The notes beneath the pieces were generated by a model that worked only from the letters and a program-made list of their open reading frames with translations, was not told where the DNA came from and searched no databases. This document shows, one piece after another, positions 24,933 to 33,738 of a stretch of 64,000 nt of DNA; positions within the stretch are counted from its first letter, which is position 1; each line of letters opens with the position of its first letter. A program made the translations under genes and the position numbers. The DNA is from Neobacillus bataviensis (GTDB lineage: Bacteria; Bacillota; Bacilli; Bacillales_B; DSM-18226). Location of the stretch: positions 1 through 64,000 of the forward strand of contig NZ_JAHXYW010000010.1 in the NCBI RefSeq assembly GCF_019969725.1. Reading direction: 5' to 3'.

Positions 24933-25859
24933 ATGCAGGGTATGATAGAAGTTACAAAATCAATATTGCAACATAATTTAAACGTTAAGGAAAATGAGCA
25001 TATCCTCATTGTGACGGATCTGGAATCTTGCGAAATTGCTGATGTGTTTTATCAAGCAGGTACTAGTTTGGGAAATGAAACCATCGTAATGAAAATGGTT
25101 ACGAGAACGAAGTCTGGAGAAGAACCTCCACAACCAGTTACCGAAGCCATGAAGTCTGCCGAGGTTGTGCTTTGCATTACAAAGCATTCTCTTACTCATA
25201 CAAAGGCTAGAAAAGAAGCATCATCTCGAGGGGCACGTGTGGCTACTATGCCAGGAATTACTATGGATATGCTTCAAGAAGGGGCGATTACGGCAGATTA
25301 TTTAGAAGTAGAGCAGTTAACCGGTATCTATTGTGATCTCCTGGAATCTGGCGAAAGAGTGACCATCGAGAAGGGACATACGAAATTATCGTTTTCGATC
25401 AAAGGAAGAAAGGGTATTCCGAGCACAGGAATTTTTCGAGAAAAAGGGGAGTCTGGAAATCTCCCTTCAGGTGAAAGTTATATTGCTCCGATTGAAGATT
25501 CCGCAAATGGAACAATTCTGGTAGATGGGTCGATAGCAGGAATCGGAGTTGTGAGCGAACCTGTTATGTTAACTGTTGAAAACGGAAGGTTAGTAGATGC
25601 TACAGGTACAGAAGGAAAACAATTACTTCAAATACTTGGCGATGGCAACGGCAGAATCATTGCGGAATTCGGCATTGGCACCAATAAAAAAGCACGATTA
25701 ACCGGCAACGTCTTGGAAGATGAGAAAGTCTACGGAACCGTGCACATCGCCTTCGGCAGCAACAAGCCGTTTGGTGGTACAAATGAAGCAGGTGTACATA
25801 TCGATTGTGTTATAAAAGATCCTATTGTCACTATTGATGACAAGGAATTATCGTTATAA
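24933..25859 (+). CDS. M29 aminopeptidase/NicX-superfamily protein
   Basis: 308 residues from ATG 24933 behind TTGGAGGAAG. The N-terminal half is a Rossmann-like domain (HILIVTDLESCEIADVFYQAG, AEVVLCITKHSLTHTKAR), and the C-terminal half has NLPSGESYIAPIEDSANGTILVDGS and GTNEAGVHIDCVIKDP, the pattern of the M29 aminopeptidase T/PepS and NicX (2,5-dihydroxypyridine dioxygenase) group. Conserved Glu and His residues (GE, HIAFG, HIDC) would bind metal. At 308 residues it is shorter than true M29 peptidases (about 410) and closer to NicX. I favour a ring- or amide-cleaving metalloenzyme of the same pathway. It lies 18 bp after iclR. Confidence 0.78.
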   Translation: MQGMIEVTKSILQHNLNVKENEHILIVTDLESCEIADVFYQAGTSLGNETIVMKMVTRTKSGEEPPQPVTEAMKSAEVVLCITKHSLTHTKARKEASSRGARVATMPGITMDMLQEGAITADYLEVEQLTGIYCDLLESGERVTIEKGHTKLSFSIKGRKGIPSTGIFREKGESGNLPSGESYIAPIEDSANGTILVDGSIAGIGVVSEPVMLTVENGRLVDATGTEGKQLLQILGDGNGRIIAEFGIGTNKKARLTGNVLEDEKVYGTVHIAFGSNKPFGGTNEAGVHIDCVIKDPIVTIDDKELSL

Positions 25860-25974
25860 ATCAAGGAGAATGATTTCAAGTAGTTGATTGAAGGAACAAA
25901 GCAATGAAAGAATTTGGCCGTCTTTTCATTCGCTAATTGAGGTTCGTCATTTTTATTTATTGATGGAGAGACAA

Positions 25975-26003
25975 GAAAACGAGAGGCATTCCCTCTCGTT
26001 TTC
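25975..26003 (-). terminator. terminator of the PTS/aldolase operon
   Basis: GAAAACGAGAGG (25975-25986) pairs with CCTCTCGTTTTC (25992-26003). It is adjacent to the stop of the SIS-domain gene and can act on both strands. Confidence 0.85.
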
Positions 26004-26004
26004 T

Positions 26005-26739
26005 TTATGATAATAGTGGAATTCTGCTTTGATATTGCTCTACCAGCCTATTGTTATGTTCATCAGATCCATCAATATTGCCGCTTAAGAAGATCGGCGG
26101 TTCATGGCCATTGTCGGCCATTATTTTAATCGCTTCGGCGAAAATCGCATTTAGGATGACTGCACCAACAACAGTTGAAGTCGGAGCAAACGGAACGGCA
26201 ACCTTTTCATACGATAAAGCGGCATCGCCTTTTGGAGCATGGTTGTCGATGACTAAGTCCACGGAATTGTAGAGATGGCGTCCGCTTTTATGCCTAGAAG
26301 GCTGGCTTTGGGAATATTCCAGTGAAGTGATCCCGATGACAAATGCCCCTTGTTTGCTTGCTTCTTGGGCAACATCTACTGGAACAGGGTTACGTCCGGA
26401 AGTGGATAAAACGAAAACCACATCCTCAGGACGGATATCCTGTTCTTTTAAAAATCCTTCAGCCAGGTCATTCTGTCTTTCAAGCTGGGAGGAACGAAGG
26501 GCTCCTTCGTGCAGCATTAACGGTTCCACGAGGATGGGCTTGATCGGAACAAGGCCGCCGGCACGGTAGAAGACTTCTTCTGTTAATATATGTGAGTGAC
26601 CGCAGCCAAACAGCTGAACAATTCCTCCATTTTGGATAGCCTCTGCCACTTTTTCAGCCGCTTTCTTGAGATATTCCTTTTCACTGTTCTCCACTTGCTC
26701 GATTTTTTCTTTTGCTTTTGCGAAATATTGTGTAAGCAC
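26005..26739 (-). CDS. SIS domain protein, UPF0309 family
   Basis: 244 residues from GTG 26739 (AGGAG upstream). The SIS fold is visible: GGIVQLFGCGHSHILTEEVFYRAGG, VVFVLSTSGRNPVPVDVAQEASKQGAFVIGITS (phosphosugar-binding Ser/Thr loop STSGRN) and the C-terminal helix GAVILNAIFAEAI. UPF0309 proteins are annotated as phosphosugar-binding and often lie next to amino-sugar operons. Being the last gene of an operon with a PTS and a KDGP aldolase, it probably isomerises or deaminates a phosphorylated sugar acid. Reaction not proven. Confidence 0.87.
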   Translation of the reverse strand: MLTQYFAKAKEKIEQVENSEKEYLKKAAEKVAEAIQNGGIVQLFGCGHSHILTEEVFYRAGGLVPIKPILVEPLMLHEGALRSSQLERQNDLAEGFLKEQDIRPEDVVFVLSTSGRNPVPVDVAQEASKQGAFVIGITSLEYSQSQPSRHKSGRHLYNSVDLVIDNHAPKGDAALSYEKVAVPFAPTSTVVGAVILNAIFAEAIKIMADNGHEPPIFLSGNIDGSDEHNNRLVEQYQSRIPLLS

Positions 26740-26745
26740 TTTTGA

Positions 26746-27462
26746 TCAGCTCCTGACTAAATTTATAATTTTAGCAACTTCTTCTGGAATAGTCCGTCCT
26801 GTAGTTTTATCAACGGCAGATCCGAAGATATGCGGCATAAAGACTGGGATTCCCGTCTCACGAACCCCATTCACAATCGAAACGATATTATCAGCAGAGA
26901 TTCCGCCAGCTGGTTCAATCGCGGTTATTCCTTTTTCAGCCGCAACCCGGCATAAATAGATAAGTTCTTCTAGATGAGTGGTGCCTTTTAATGGCATGAA
27001 TTTAATGGAGTTGATTTCCATCGAAAGCGCCAAATCAACGAGATTCTCTACCTTCATCTCCATCCCGGCCACCTTCACATATCCAACCTTGCCGGCAGGG
27101 GAGACAAGTCCGTTGATTGCCTGATTGAGCCCTTTTGCTTTTAAATAACCGGACGAATAGCTTGATTTTTCAAAGGGCTGGTTAATGTGACCGGGGTCTG
27201 AACCTTCAGCAATTGCCAATACCTTGCCCCAGTTTGCAGGATTTCCATTATCCCCTAAACCGATGCTGACCACAGGGGCAGCCTCTTTTAATTCCTTGAC
27301 CTTTTTAATCCCATCCTCAATACTTTCAAAGTCGGAAGAAACGATTCCTGGAACGATATAGCCGTCACCTGCTTCGATGATGGCAGCCGCATTATCTTTA
27401 TCTTTTGCCAAAAAATTAAACAGCAAAAAGTCGTCCATTTTTTTAAGCTTTGTTAAGTCCAT
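26746..27462 (-). CDS. KDGP aldolase family protein (DgaF-like)
   Basis: 238 residues from ATG 27462, which has GAAGGTG at 6 nt; a GTG three codons earlier is inside this site. It is a TIM-barrel protein with ending GITAIEPAGGISADNIVSIV and the Schiff-base region SIKFMPLKGTTHLEEL, where the Lys in IKF is the likely catalytic lysine. It belongs to the family of DgaF, which cleaves 2-keto-3-deoxy-6-phosphogluconate to pyruvate and glyceraldehyde 3-phosphate. The gene overlaps the creatininase-family gene by 20 bp. Its presence indicates that the imported substrate ends as a KDG-phosphate-type intermediate. Confidence 0.85.
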   Translation of the reverse strand: MDLTKLKKMDDFLLFNFLAKDKDNAAAIIEAGDGYIVPGIVSSDFESIEDGIKKVKELKEAAPVVSIGLGDNGNPANWGKVLAIAEGSDPGHINQPFEKSSYSSGYLKAKGLNQAINGLVSPAGKVGYVKVAGMEMKVENLVDLALSMEINSIKFMPLKGTTHLEELIYLCRVAAEKGITAIEPAGGISADNIVSIVNGVRETGIPVFMPHIFGSAVDKTTGRTIPEEVAKIINLVRS

Positions 27463-28180
27463 CTTTTGCACCTTCTATAAGTTTAATCATGTTTTCAATT
27501 GCCACTTCGATGATTTTCTCCCCTTTTTCTTTCGTGGCAAGGGTTGCGTCTCCAAGTACAGCGGAGCTTGTAAATTCCTCCCAAGGAGTAGGGGTAATAT
27601 CCGCACTCATTGGGATATTTGGAACATCCGATATGGCCTTTGACATATCTACGTACTCTTCCGCTAAATACAGCATATAGGAGGTCTCAATTTCACAGGC
27701 ATGGAAGTAGCTCGTATGTGAGGATACCGTTTCACGAACCTCATCTGTTGCCTTTTTGACACCTGGATAAAAGAGGTAAAGAATTTTATAGTTTGGATAT
27801 TGGCTGTAGAGCTTGCGTGCTGCTTCCTTCATCGCGACGGCATTTCCGAGATGGCCATTAATCATTGCAAACACTCGGAAGCCTTGCTCATAAAGGCTCA
27901 CTCCAATATCGACTATAAAGCTAATTAAGGATTCATTGCTAATATTGATGCTTCCAGGGAAATTTTTCAGACTCCAAACCTGGCCATAGGGTAAGGTTGG
28001 TAAAACAAATGCGCCTGTTTTTTCTGCTACCCGTTCAGAAAGTCTTTCGGCTAAGTAATTATCGGTTCCAAGGGGAAGATGCGGACCATGTGCTTCAACA
28101 GCTCCAATAGGTAAGATGGCCACCTTGCTATTTAGGATCTTCTCTTTTACTTCAAAGGAATTTTCATTTTGAAAAATCAT
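27443..28180 (-). CDS. creatininase family metallohydrolase
   Basis: 245 residues from ATG 28180 (AAGGAGTG 7 nt upstream). Family motifs: LPIGAVEAHGPHLPLGTDNYLAERL (Glu and His metal ligands, Asp), INGHLGNAVAMKEAARKL, and HACEIETSYML. Creatininases and relatives open cyclic amides such as creatinine or formamides in cofactor synthesis. Here it lies 4 bp from the phosphotriesterase-family gene and overlaps the KDGP aldolase gene, so hydrolysis of an amide or lactam in a sugar-acid derivative is inferred. Confidence 0.9.
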   Translation of the reverse strand: MIFQNENSFEVKEKILNSKVAILPIGAVEAHGPHLPLGTDNYLAERLSERVAEKTGAFVLPTLPYGQVWSLKNFPGSINISNESLISFIVDIGVSLYEQGFRVFAMINGHLGNAVAMKEAARKLYSQYPNYKILYLFYPGVKKATDEVRETVSSHTSYFHACEIETSYMLYLAEEYVDMSKAISDVPNIPMSADITPTPWEEFTSSAVLGDATLATKEKGEKIIEVAIENMIKLIEGAKDGLNKA

Positions 28181-28192
28181 GGTGCACACTCC

Positions 28193-29185
28193 TTACTTAT
28201 TAAAGGTAAAGCATCTTGCCGGATTTTCTACAAAGAATTTATGGATTAATTTTTCCCCGTCGAAGCCTTGACGGTTAGCATCATCAATAAAGCGAGGGAC
28301 CCATTTGGCAATGATGTACTCGAGCCCTAGACCAAAATCATAATGCTTGTAATATGTCTTTCTAGCAGTATCACCACTAACAAGGATCTGATTTTCATAG
28401 CCTTTTTTGACAAGCTCTAAAATACAGTGAATTCTCGTGCTTTCCGGGGCGTATTTAATTTTAGCGATGCCGTCAAAACAAAGATAAGCACCTGTACGAG
28501 CAATCTGCTCATGATAGTAAGGGTCTGGATTCCGGTCCATATGACCGAAGCTCATAAATGAAAGGTCAACGCCTTCATATTTTAATAGCTCAATTTGCTC
28601 GAGACCCATCGTTCCTGCTTCCGTATGGGAATGAAGGGGAGCTTTTGTTTCATGGTGAGCACGTGCAACGGCTCTTAATGTTTTTTCCTCTAAAGGAGTG
28701 ATTCGATTGTACCCTGTTCCAAATTTCACCTGGCCTGCTTTAAAGGGCGTACCTTCGAGGCCTTCTTCCACTTCTCGGACTACGATATCGGTTAATTCAT
28801 TGATGCTTGCCGAATCAATCCATTCGGAATAAGTTCGGTAGTCTCCGATGATCGGTTTAAGCTCGTCTTTTATTTTCGCATCCCAAAGAAAGCTTTTATT
28901 GAAGCCAGCCGTTCCGACAATATGAATATCAAGCTCCTCAGAGATTTCTTTTACAGCCTTAACATCACGGCCATAATCGATGGCTGTTGCATCAACAATC
29001 GACTTTCCTCCGTATCTCTTAAAGTCGGCAACGTCTAGTTTTGATTTTTCCTTATCGTCTAACAACAAATCGTCCTCATTCCGTTCTTCCCAAAAAGCTG
29101 GACGACAAACAATATGTTCATGTGAATAGGTGAAGCCTAATTGTTCCGGTTTAATATCTCCTCGTAATGTACGAATAAAACTCAT
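28193..29185 (-). CDS. phosphotriesterase-family lactonase/hydrolase
   Basis: 330 residues from ATG 29185, which follows AAGGAGG; an in-frame ATG 39 nt upstream has no site. The amidohydrolase-superfamily PTE subgroup is shown by GFTYSHEHIVCRP (HxH metal pair), KSIVDATAIDYGRDV, HIVGTAGFNKSF, KFGTGYNRI (here the usual carboxylated Lys region VKFGT), LHSHTEAG, SFGHMDR and VSGDTAR (Asp). Members act as lactonases, including phosphorylated sugar lactones. In a PTS operon the likely reaction is opening a phosphorylated sugar lactone formed after uptake; this is inference. Confidence 0.88.
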   Translation of the reverse strand: MSFIRTLRGDIKPEQLGFTYSHEHIVCRPAFWEERNEDDLLLDDKEKSKLDVADFKRYGGKSIVDATAIDYGRDVKAVKEISEELDIHIVGTAGFNKSFLWDAKIKDELKPIIGDYRTYSEWIDSASINELTDIVVREVEEGLEGTPFKAGQVKFGTGYNRITPLEEKTLRAVARAHHETKAPLHSHTEAGTMGLEQIELLKYEGVDLSFMSFGHMDRNPDPYYHEQIARTGAYLCFDGIAKIKYAPESTRIHCILELVKKGYENQILVSGDTARKTYYKHYDFGLGLEYIIAKWVPRFIDDANRQGFDGEKLIHKFFVENPARCFTFNK

Positions 29186-29211
29186 GTTCGTTCCTCCTTC
29201 AATTAAGCAAT

Positions 29212-29243
29212 AAGTAAAGGGCAATGTTATTTGCCCTTTACTT
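29212..29243 (-). terminator. intercistronic 13-bp hairpin in PTS operon
   Basis: AAGTAAAGGGCAA (29212-29224) pairs with TTGCCCTTTACTT (29231-29243). It separates the EIIC gene from the catabolic genes. The T tail on the minus strand is weak, so partial termination or an mRNA-processing/stability element is plausible. Confidence 0.65.
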
Positions 29244-29259
29244 AAAATTTGTATATAGA

Positions 29260-30555
29260 TTAAAAGAATAGGTGGGCTAGGAATTTCACGATTGGTCCTA
29301 AGACAAACATATCACTATCTGCAGCCCACATCGCTGTATCTGGAATGGTATTGGAAATCAGCATTTTTACCATAATAAACTGCCCCCAAGCGACAACAGT
29401 GGAAGTGATGAAACCTCCAAGAATCGCTCCTCTTACACCACCCGTTGCGTTACCGAAGACACCAGCTGTCGCACCGTGGAAGAATAATACGATCATCGTT
29501 GGTACGAAAACATAGCTTACTGTGTTACCAAGAACAACGAGCCAGATCAGTGCACCGGCAAAAGCTCCAAGGAATCCTAGGATAACTGCATTTGGCGCGT
29601 ATGGGAAAACAATCGGACAGTCTAATGCAGGCTTCGCACCAGGTACTAATCTTGTTGCAATCCCGTTAAAGGCAGGGACGATTTCACCAATGAACATTCT
29701 TACACCTAGCAGAACGATGGCGATACCGCCGGCAAAAGTAAACGATTGAACAATGGAATAGATAACGAAGTTTTGACCGCCAGCTTTTGCAATTAGTTCT
29801 TCGGCACCAGGAGTACCTTTTGTGGATAGAATAATGGCTCCCACTAAGAAAAGAATCCCCATTGTTAAGGCCGTAATCACGTTGGAATCTCTTAAGAATT
29901 CAAGACCCTTTGGCAGTTTAATTTTTTCAGAGTCGTTTTCTTTGTTACCAAGAACTTTACCCACAAGTGCACTAAGTAATGCAACAGATGCGGAGGTATG
30001 ACCAAGGGCAATATTGTCATTGCCAGTAATTTTACGCATAAACGGTTGAACAACCGCTGGCTGGAATGTCCAGTATAAGCCCATGAAGATGGCTAGGAAG
30101 ATAACAAGCTTACCAAAAGATACATCCCCAACCGCTTGGACGATTACTCCAGCAAAAATGGTTGTTGTCCAGAACATCATATGTCCAGTTAAATAGATAA
30201 ATTTAAATTTAGTAAATCTGGCAAGTAATACGTTAATTAAAAATCCAAGTGTCATTGCAAGTGTAACGGCACTTCCATACTTGGCGTTAAAGCCTTCTTG
30301 TCCCATGAATTTTCCTAAGGAACTAGCTTTCAGATTAAATACTTCCTTCCACATTGGTTCGAAGATATTTAATGCTCCTACAATGACCCCAGCACCAGCG
30401 CCAATAATTAAGAAACCAATAATTGCTTTAAATGTTCCGCTGATAAGCTGGCTGGAGCTTTTCTTTTGCAGCAATAAGCCTAAAAAGACGATAAAACCAA
30501 GCAATATTGCAGGTGTACCAAACACGTTGGTGGCAAACCATTTAATCGCTTCCAT
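29260..30555 (-). CDS. PTS EIIC component, ascorbate (UlaA/SgaT) type
   Basis: 431 residues with about ten to eleven hydrophobic segments. It has the SgaT/UlaA layout: FGTPAILLGFIVFLGLLLQKKSSSQLISGTFKAIIGFLIIGAG at the start, HTSASVALL and PGAKPALDCPIVFPYAPNAVILGFL, the conserved block near the substrate site, then FFHGATAGVFGNATGG. It is the membrane channel that imports and phosphorylates a sugar acid with the EIIA and EIIB proteins encoded just upstream. Because the neighbours are not ula catabolic genes, the substrate is probably not ascorbate. Confidence 0.9.
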   Translation of the reverse strand: MEAIKWFATNVFGTPAILLGFIVFLGLLLQKKSSSQLISGTFKAIIGFLIIGAGAGVIVGALNIFEPMWKEVFNLKASSLGKFMGQEGFNAKYGSAVTLAMTLGFLINVLLARFTKFKFIYLTGHMMFWTTTIFAGVIVQAVGDVSFGKLVIFLAIFMGLYWTFQPAVVQPFMRKITGNDNIALGHTSASVALLSALVGKVLGNKENDSEKIKLPKGLEFLRDSNVITALTMGILFLVGAIILSTKGTPGAEELIAKAGGQNFVIYSIVQSFTFAGGIAIVLLGVRMFIGEIVPAFNGIATRLVPGAKPALDCPIVFPYAPNAVILGFLGAFAGALIWLVVLGNTVSYVFVPTMIVLFFHGATAGVFGNATGGVRGAILGGFITSTVVAWGQFIMVKMLISNTIPDTAMWAADSDMFVLGPIVKFLAHLFF

Positions 30556-30584
30556 TTAATTTCCCCCTTAGTTTCTCCTCGAAA

Positions 30585-30851
30585 TTAGTTGATCTGGCCT
30601 TGCAGTGCAGCTTTGATCTCATTTAAATCAAAATAGTTGTTAACGATGATGACCTTTGCTGGGCTTCCAGCTAACGTTTGGGCCAGTTCATTGCTTGTAA
30701 TCACGTAATCTGGCGACATGCTTGAAGCGGATGACACATCTGTATTTTCTACGTCTGCTGAAATTCCAAGATCTCTTAAAACGGTTTCCACATTCATTCT
30801 TAAAATTAAGCTAGTTCCTTGTCCTAATCCGCATACACATAAAATTTTCAT
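30585..30851 (-). CDS. PTS EIIB component, ascorbate/lactose-galactitol type
   Basis: 88 residues starting MKILCVCGLGQGTSLILRM. The P-loop-like CxxGxGTS motif carries the phosphorylatable cysteine (Cys7 in CGLGQGTS) typical of UlaB/GatB-type EIIB. It transfers phosphate from EIIA to the incoming sugar at EIIC. It is 3 bp from the EIIA gene and 30 bp from EIIC. Confidence 0.9.
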   Translation of the reverse strand: MKILCVCGLGQGTSLILRMNVETVLRDLGISADVENTDVSSASSMSPDYVITSNELAQTLAGSPAKVIIVNNYFDLNEIKAALQGQIN

Positions 30852-30853
30852 TA

Positions 30854-31291
30854 TTAATTCCCCCTGATAATGTTTTTGATTTCTTGATAGGATGTTACTT
30901 CTGTTAATTTTTGCAGGTTTTCCTGATTGCTTAATAGAGTCATAAGCTTTTGCAAAATTTTTAAATGTTCATCACTTGAAGAGGCTCCTAAACCGAAGAC
31001 GAATTGCACAGGATCATTGGCTGCGTTTCCAAAAACAACTGGTTGTTTTAGTCTTACAAAGGAAACGGATGCCTCATGAACACCATCCTCGGGCCTTGCA
31101 TGAGGAAGTGCAATTCTAGGGGCAAGCACAAAATATGGTCCGTTTTTATGATAGGATGCCACCATCGCATCGACATAGCCATCTGCTGCGGCACCACTGT
31201 TAACTAACAATTGTCCTGCTGCACGTATTGCTTCTTCAGGAGTGAAAGCTTCGGCGTCTAAAGCTACTAGATTTTCTTCTAAAAATTTCAT
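30854..31291 (-). CDS. PTS EIIA component (fructose/mannitol fold)
   Basis: 145 residues. The active-site motif APRIALPHARPEDGV contains the phosphorylated His of EIIA proteins of the fructose/mannitol/ascorbate group. The following strands (VSFVRLKQPVVFGNAANDPVQFVFGLGA) are typical. It accepts phosphate from HPr and passes it to the EIIB encoded next. An EIIA-like domain with the same PHARPEDGV motif is also fused to the regulator encoded upstream. Confidence 0.92.
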   Translation of the reverse strand: MKFLEENLVALDAEAFTPEEAIRAAGQLLVNSGAAADGYVDAMVASYHKNGPYFVLAPRIALPHARPEDGVHEASVSFVRLKQPVVFGNAANDPVQFVFGLGASSSDEHLKILQKLMTLLSNQENLQKLTEVTSYQEIKNIIRGN

Positions 31292-31332
31292 GTTGAAGAC
31301 CCTTTCTGCTACTTTTTACGTTTTATTTCTAA

Positions 31333-33444
31333 TCATTCTGAGTAGACCTTGATATACTGGAATATCTCTTCAGAAGACTCAGCTTTGATGATTTCTTGTT
31401 TGGTTGATTCATTTGAAAGCATATTGGTTAATTGGGATAGTGCCTTTAAATGGGTATCTCCGTCGATCGCTGCCAGGACAATGATTAGCTGAACATCATG
31501 AGTTCCTTTTTCAGAAAAGGGGACGCTTTTAGTAAGCTTTAATAAGCTCATACCCAGCCTGTTCACACCATCCTCCGGTCTGGCGTGTGGAATCGCCACT
31601 TTCGGTGAAATCACAATGTAAGGACCCATTTTTCTAATGGTTTGAATCATCGCTTCAATGTAATTGTCCGTTATGGCCTGAACGTTCTTTAGAGGCTGGG
31701 ATGCTACAAGAATTGCTTCTTGCCAATCCTTCACATCCTCGATTATTTGGATATTTTCCTTCTTTAGTAAATCCATTAAAAGAGGCTTTTCAGTTTCGAT
31801 TGATACAGCTGCAGGTTTATAAAGATATTGTTTTAGTTCTTTCTGCAGGCTTTCCTCGTTATATACATCAGCGTACTTCTTGATAATATTCATAATTGCT
31901 TCCGCTGAGGTTGTATGTTTCGCAGGAGACTCCATTTGGGCGTTTACCTTTTTCAAGAGACTCTCTTTTTCCGCCTCCGTTAAGATGGGACTAACCACAA
32001 AAATCGGTTTTTCTTTTTCCTCTAAAGGAATGGTCGAAATGATAAAGTCAGTATCATATTGATTGTGCTTATAATCTCTTAAGGAAACACACCCGATGAT
32101 ATCAATCGTTGAAAAGAGGCCTTCTAATTGATTTTGTAATAGTCTCGACGTACCTACACCGTTTGGACAGACGATGAGTGCCTTTTTTCGGATGGCTGGT
32201 GTCGCCCCAGTCCTTTTCATCCAGCCGCCAAAATGCATGGCGATTAATGCTGTTTCATTGTCATTGACTTCTTTACCAACGACCTTCTCGAGATGAATGA
32301 TGACTTTTTTTGTAAGCAGAAAGATATCTTGATATTTTTCCTTAATCGTTTCGGTCATGCCGCTCTCCAATTCAAGACCATATTTAACCCGGTAGAAGGC
32401 TGGTCTGATATGAAGTAATAAATTTTTCTCAATTTCTTTGCGATCTTTAAAAAACACACACGCATATTTTTGAAAATCACTTACCATATCGGCTACAACT
32501 TTATTTATAGTCAAGCTATTGCTGCTGCTATTGTCTTGGTTGATATCCTCTGAAACTTGAATACGTGAACCTAACAAATGTTTCGTGATATAAAAAATTT
32601 CATCTTCAGGGAATTCAATTTCAAACAAATCTGCAAGCTTTTGGCTGATATTTCTCGCAGCTTGATATTGAGTAGTGTCTTTTAAAACATCCTTTTCAAT
32701 TGGGTCAATCAATACATTTTTACCTTGTGAAAGTCTCTTAGAAAACATCAGCAGCCGAAAGGCTAAACTATCAAGGAATTCATCGGTAAACTGAATATTT
32801 AATTCTTCTTCACTTTCTGCCACTATTTTTTGAACCGCTTTCAAATTTTCATAATCAAAAAGATCAAACTGGTCATCTTGGTTTAATATCGATGGAAGCT
32901 TGGCTAATATAGCCTGCCAGCCTTGGTCAGATAGCACATGTTGAAGATAATAGACGATCGCTTTTCGTTTATCGTCTTCCTTCCCCAGAATTACGTAGCC
33001 GAGCTTTCGTTCGAACTCTATCTTTAATTCAAATCGTTCAAGCTCTTCCTTTAGCCCTTTGATGTCATCAATTGTTGTATTGCGGCTGACACGAGTTTTT
33101 TCCATTAAATCCTCAAGGAATAATGGTGTATCACGTGTCATCAAATAAATGGCCAGCCAGGCTTTACGCTCCTTTGCGGAATACTCGTATTGCCAAGTCG
33201 TTAACATGCATAATCTTTCAGGTATTTGAGCCGCAGTCTCTTCATCTAGGTGAAATCCAGCGGATCTGACGTGATTAATGGGAGGAAAGCTATGCTCTTT
33301 TAACCACACATTTATTTTTTCAATATCGTAATAAATGGTTCTTCTTGAAATATGAAATTTTTCGGTCAGCTCTTTCACTGGAACATAGGCCTGTGATTTG
33401 ACTAGGTGAGATAATATTGCGGTACTGCGTTGATCAAGCGTCAT
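31333..33444 (-). CDS. PRD-containing transcriptional activator with EIIB- and EIIA-like domains
   Basis: 703 residues from ATG 33444 behind AAAGGAGGTAG. Order: N-terminal helix-turn-helix pair (about 1-160; VPVKELTEKFHISRRTIYYDIEKIN), two PTS regulation domains with conserved His (about 190-410; ITKHLLGSRI, ALIAMHFGGW), a GatB-like EIIB domain (KALIVCPNGVGTSRLLQNQL), and a C-terminal EIIA domain (SPKVAIPHARPEDGV). This is the MtlR/LicR class, in which phosphorylation by HPr, EIIB or EIIA adjusts activity according to substrate. It is the first gene of the operon and the probable activator of it. Direct repeats upstream may be its sites. Confidence 0.92.
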   Translation of the reverse strand: MTLDQRSTAILSHLVKSQAYVPVKELTEKFHISRRTIYYDIEKINVWLKEHSFPPINHVRSAGFHLDEETAAQIPERLCMLTTWQYEYSAKERKAWLAIYLMTRDTPLFLEDLMEKTRVSRNTTIDDIKGLKEELERFELKIEFERKLGYVILGKEDDKRKAIVYYLQHVLSDQGWQAILAKLPSILNQDDQFDLFDYENLKAVQKIVAESEEELNIQFTDEFLDSLAFRLLMFSKRLSQGKNVLIDPIEKDVLKDTTQYQAARNISQKLADLFEIEFPEDEIFYITKHLLGSRIQVSEDINQDNSSSNSLTINKVVADMVSDFQKYACVFFKDRKEIEKNLLLHIRPAFYRVKYGLELESGMTETIKEKYQDIFLLTKKVIIHLEKVVGKEVNDNETALIAMHFGGWMKRTGATPAIRKKALIVCPNGVGTSRLLQNQLEGLFSTIDIIGCVSLRDYKHNQYDTDFIISTIPLEEKEKPIFVVSPILTEAEKESLLKKVNAQMESPAKHTTSAEAIMNIIKKYADVYNEESLQKELKQYLYKPAAVSIETEKPLLMDLLKKENIQIIEDVKDWQEAILVASQPLKNVQAITDNYIEAMIQTIRKMGPYIVISPKVAIPHARPEDGVNRLGMSLLKLTKSVPFSEKGTHDVQLIIVLAAIDGDTHLKALSQLTNMLSNESTKQEIIKAESSEEIFQYIKVYSE

Positions 33445-33470
33445 TGTAGCTACCTCCTTTGCACAGTTAG

Positions 33471-33585
33471 TTTGTGCAAAAGTGTACTTTGTTTACTCTT
33501 AGCAATTGCTTAACTAAAATATACTCTCATATTTTTATAATGTGGAGACCAAATGCCGACTAAATGTTTTGTGCAAAAGTAGACT
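33471..33585. promoter_or_regulatory. direct repeats upstream of PTS operon
   Basis: TTTGTGCAAAAGTGTACT (33471-33488) and TTTGTGCAAAAGTAGACT (33568-33585) are identical at 16 of 18 positions and 97 bp apart. They lie in the 294-bp gap between the divergent PRD-regulator and germination operons and are candidate binding sites for the PRD regulator. Nothing else is recognised in this gap. Confidence 0.55.
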
Positions 33586-33738
33586 GTTCTTTATTTACGT
33601 GCAATTTTTGCCGATAGTCCGGAACTTTTTATAGGGTGTATAACAAGTCCCCAACTGGAAAATATTAAGTAAAAAATCATTTTTTACAAAAAATAAATTC
33701 AGCCTTAAAATCGCTTTTTGTGTTAAGGGAGATTAAAA

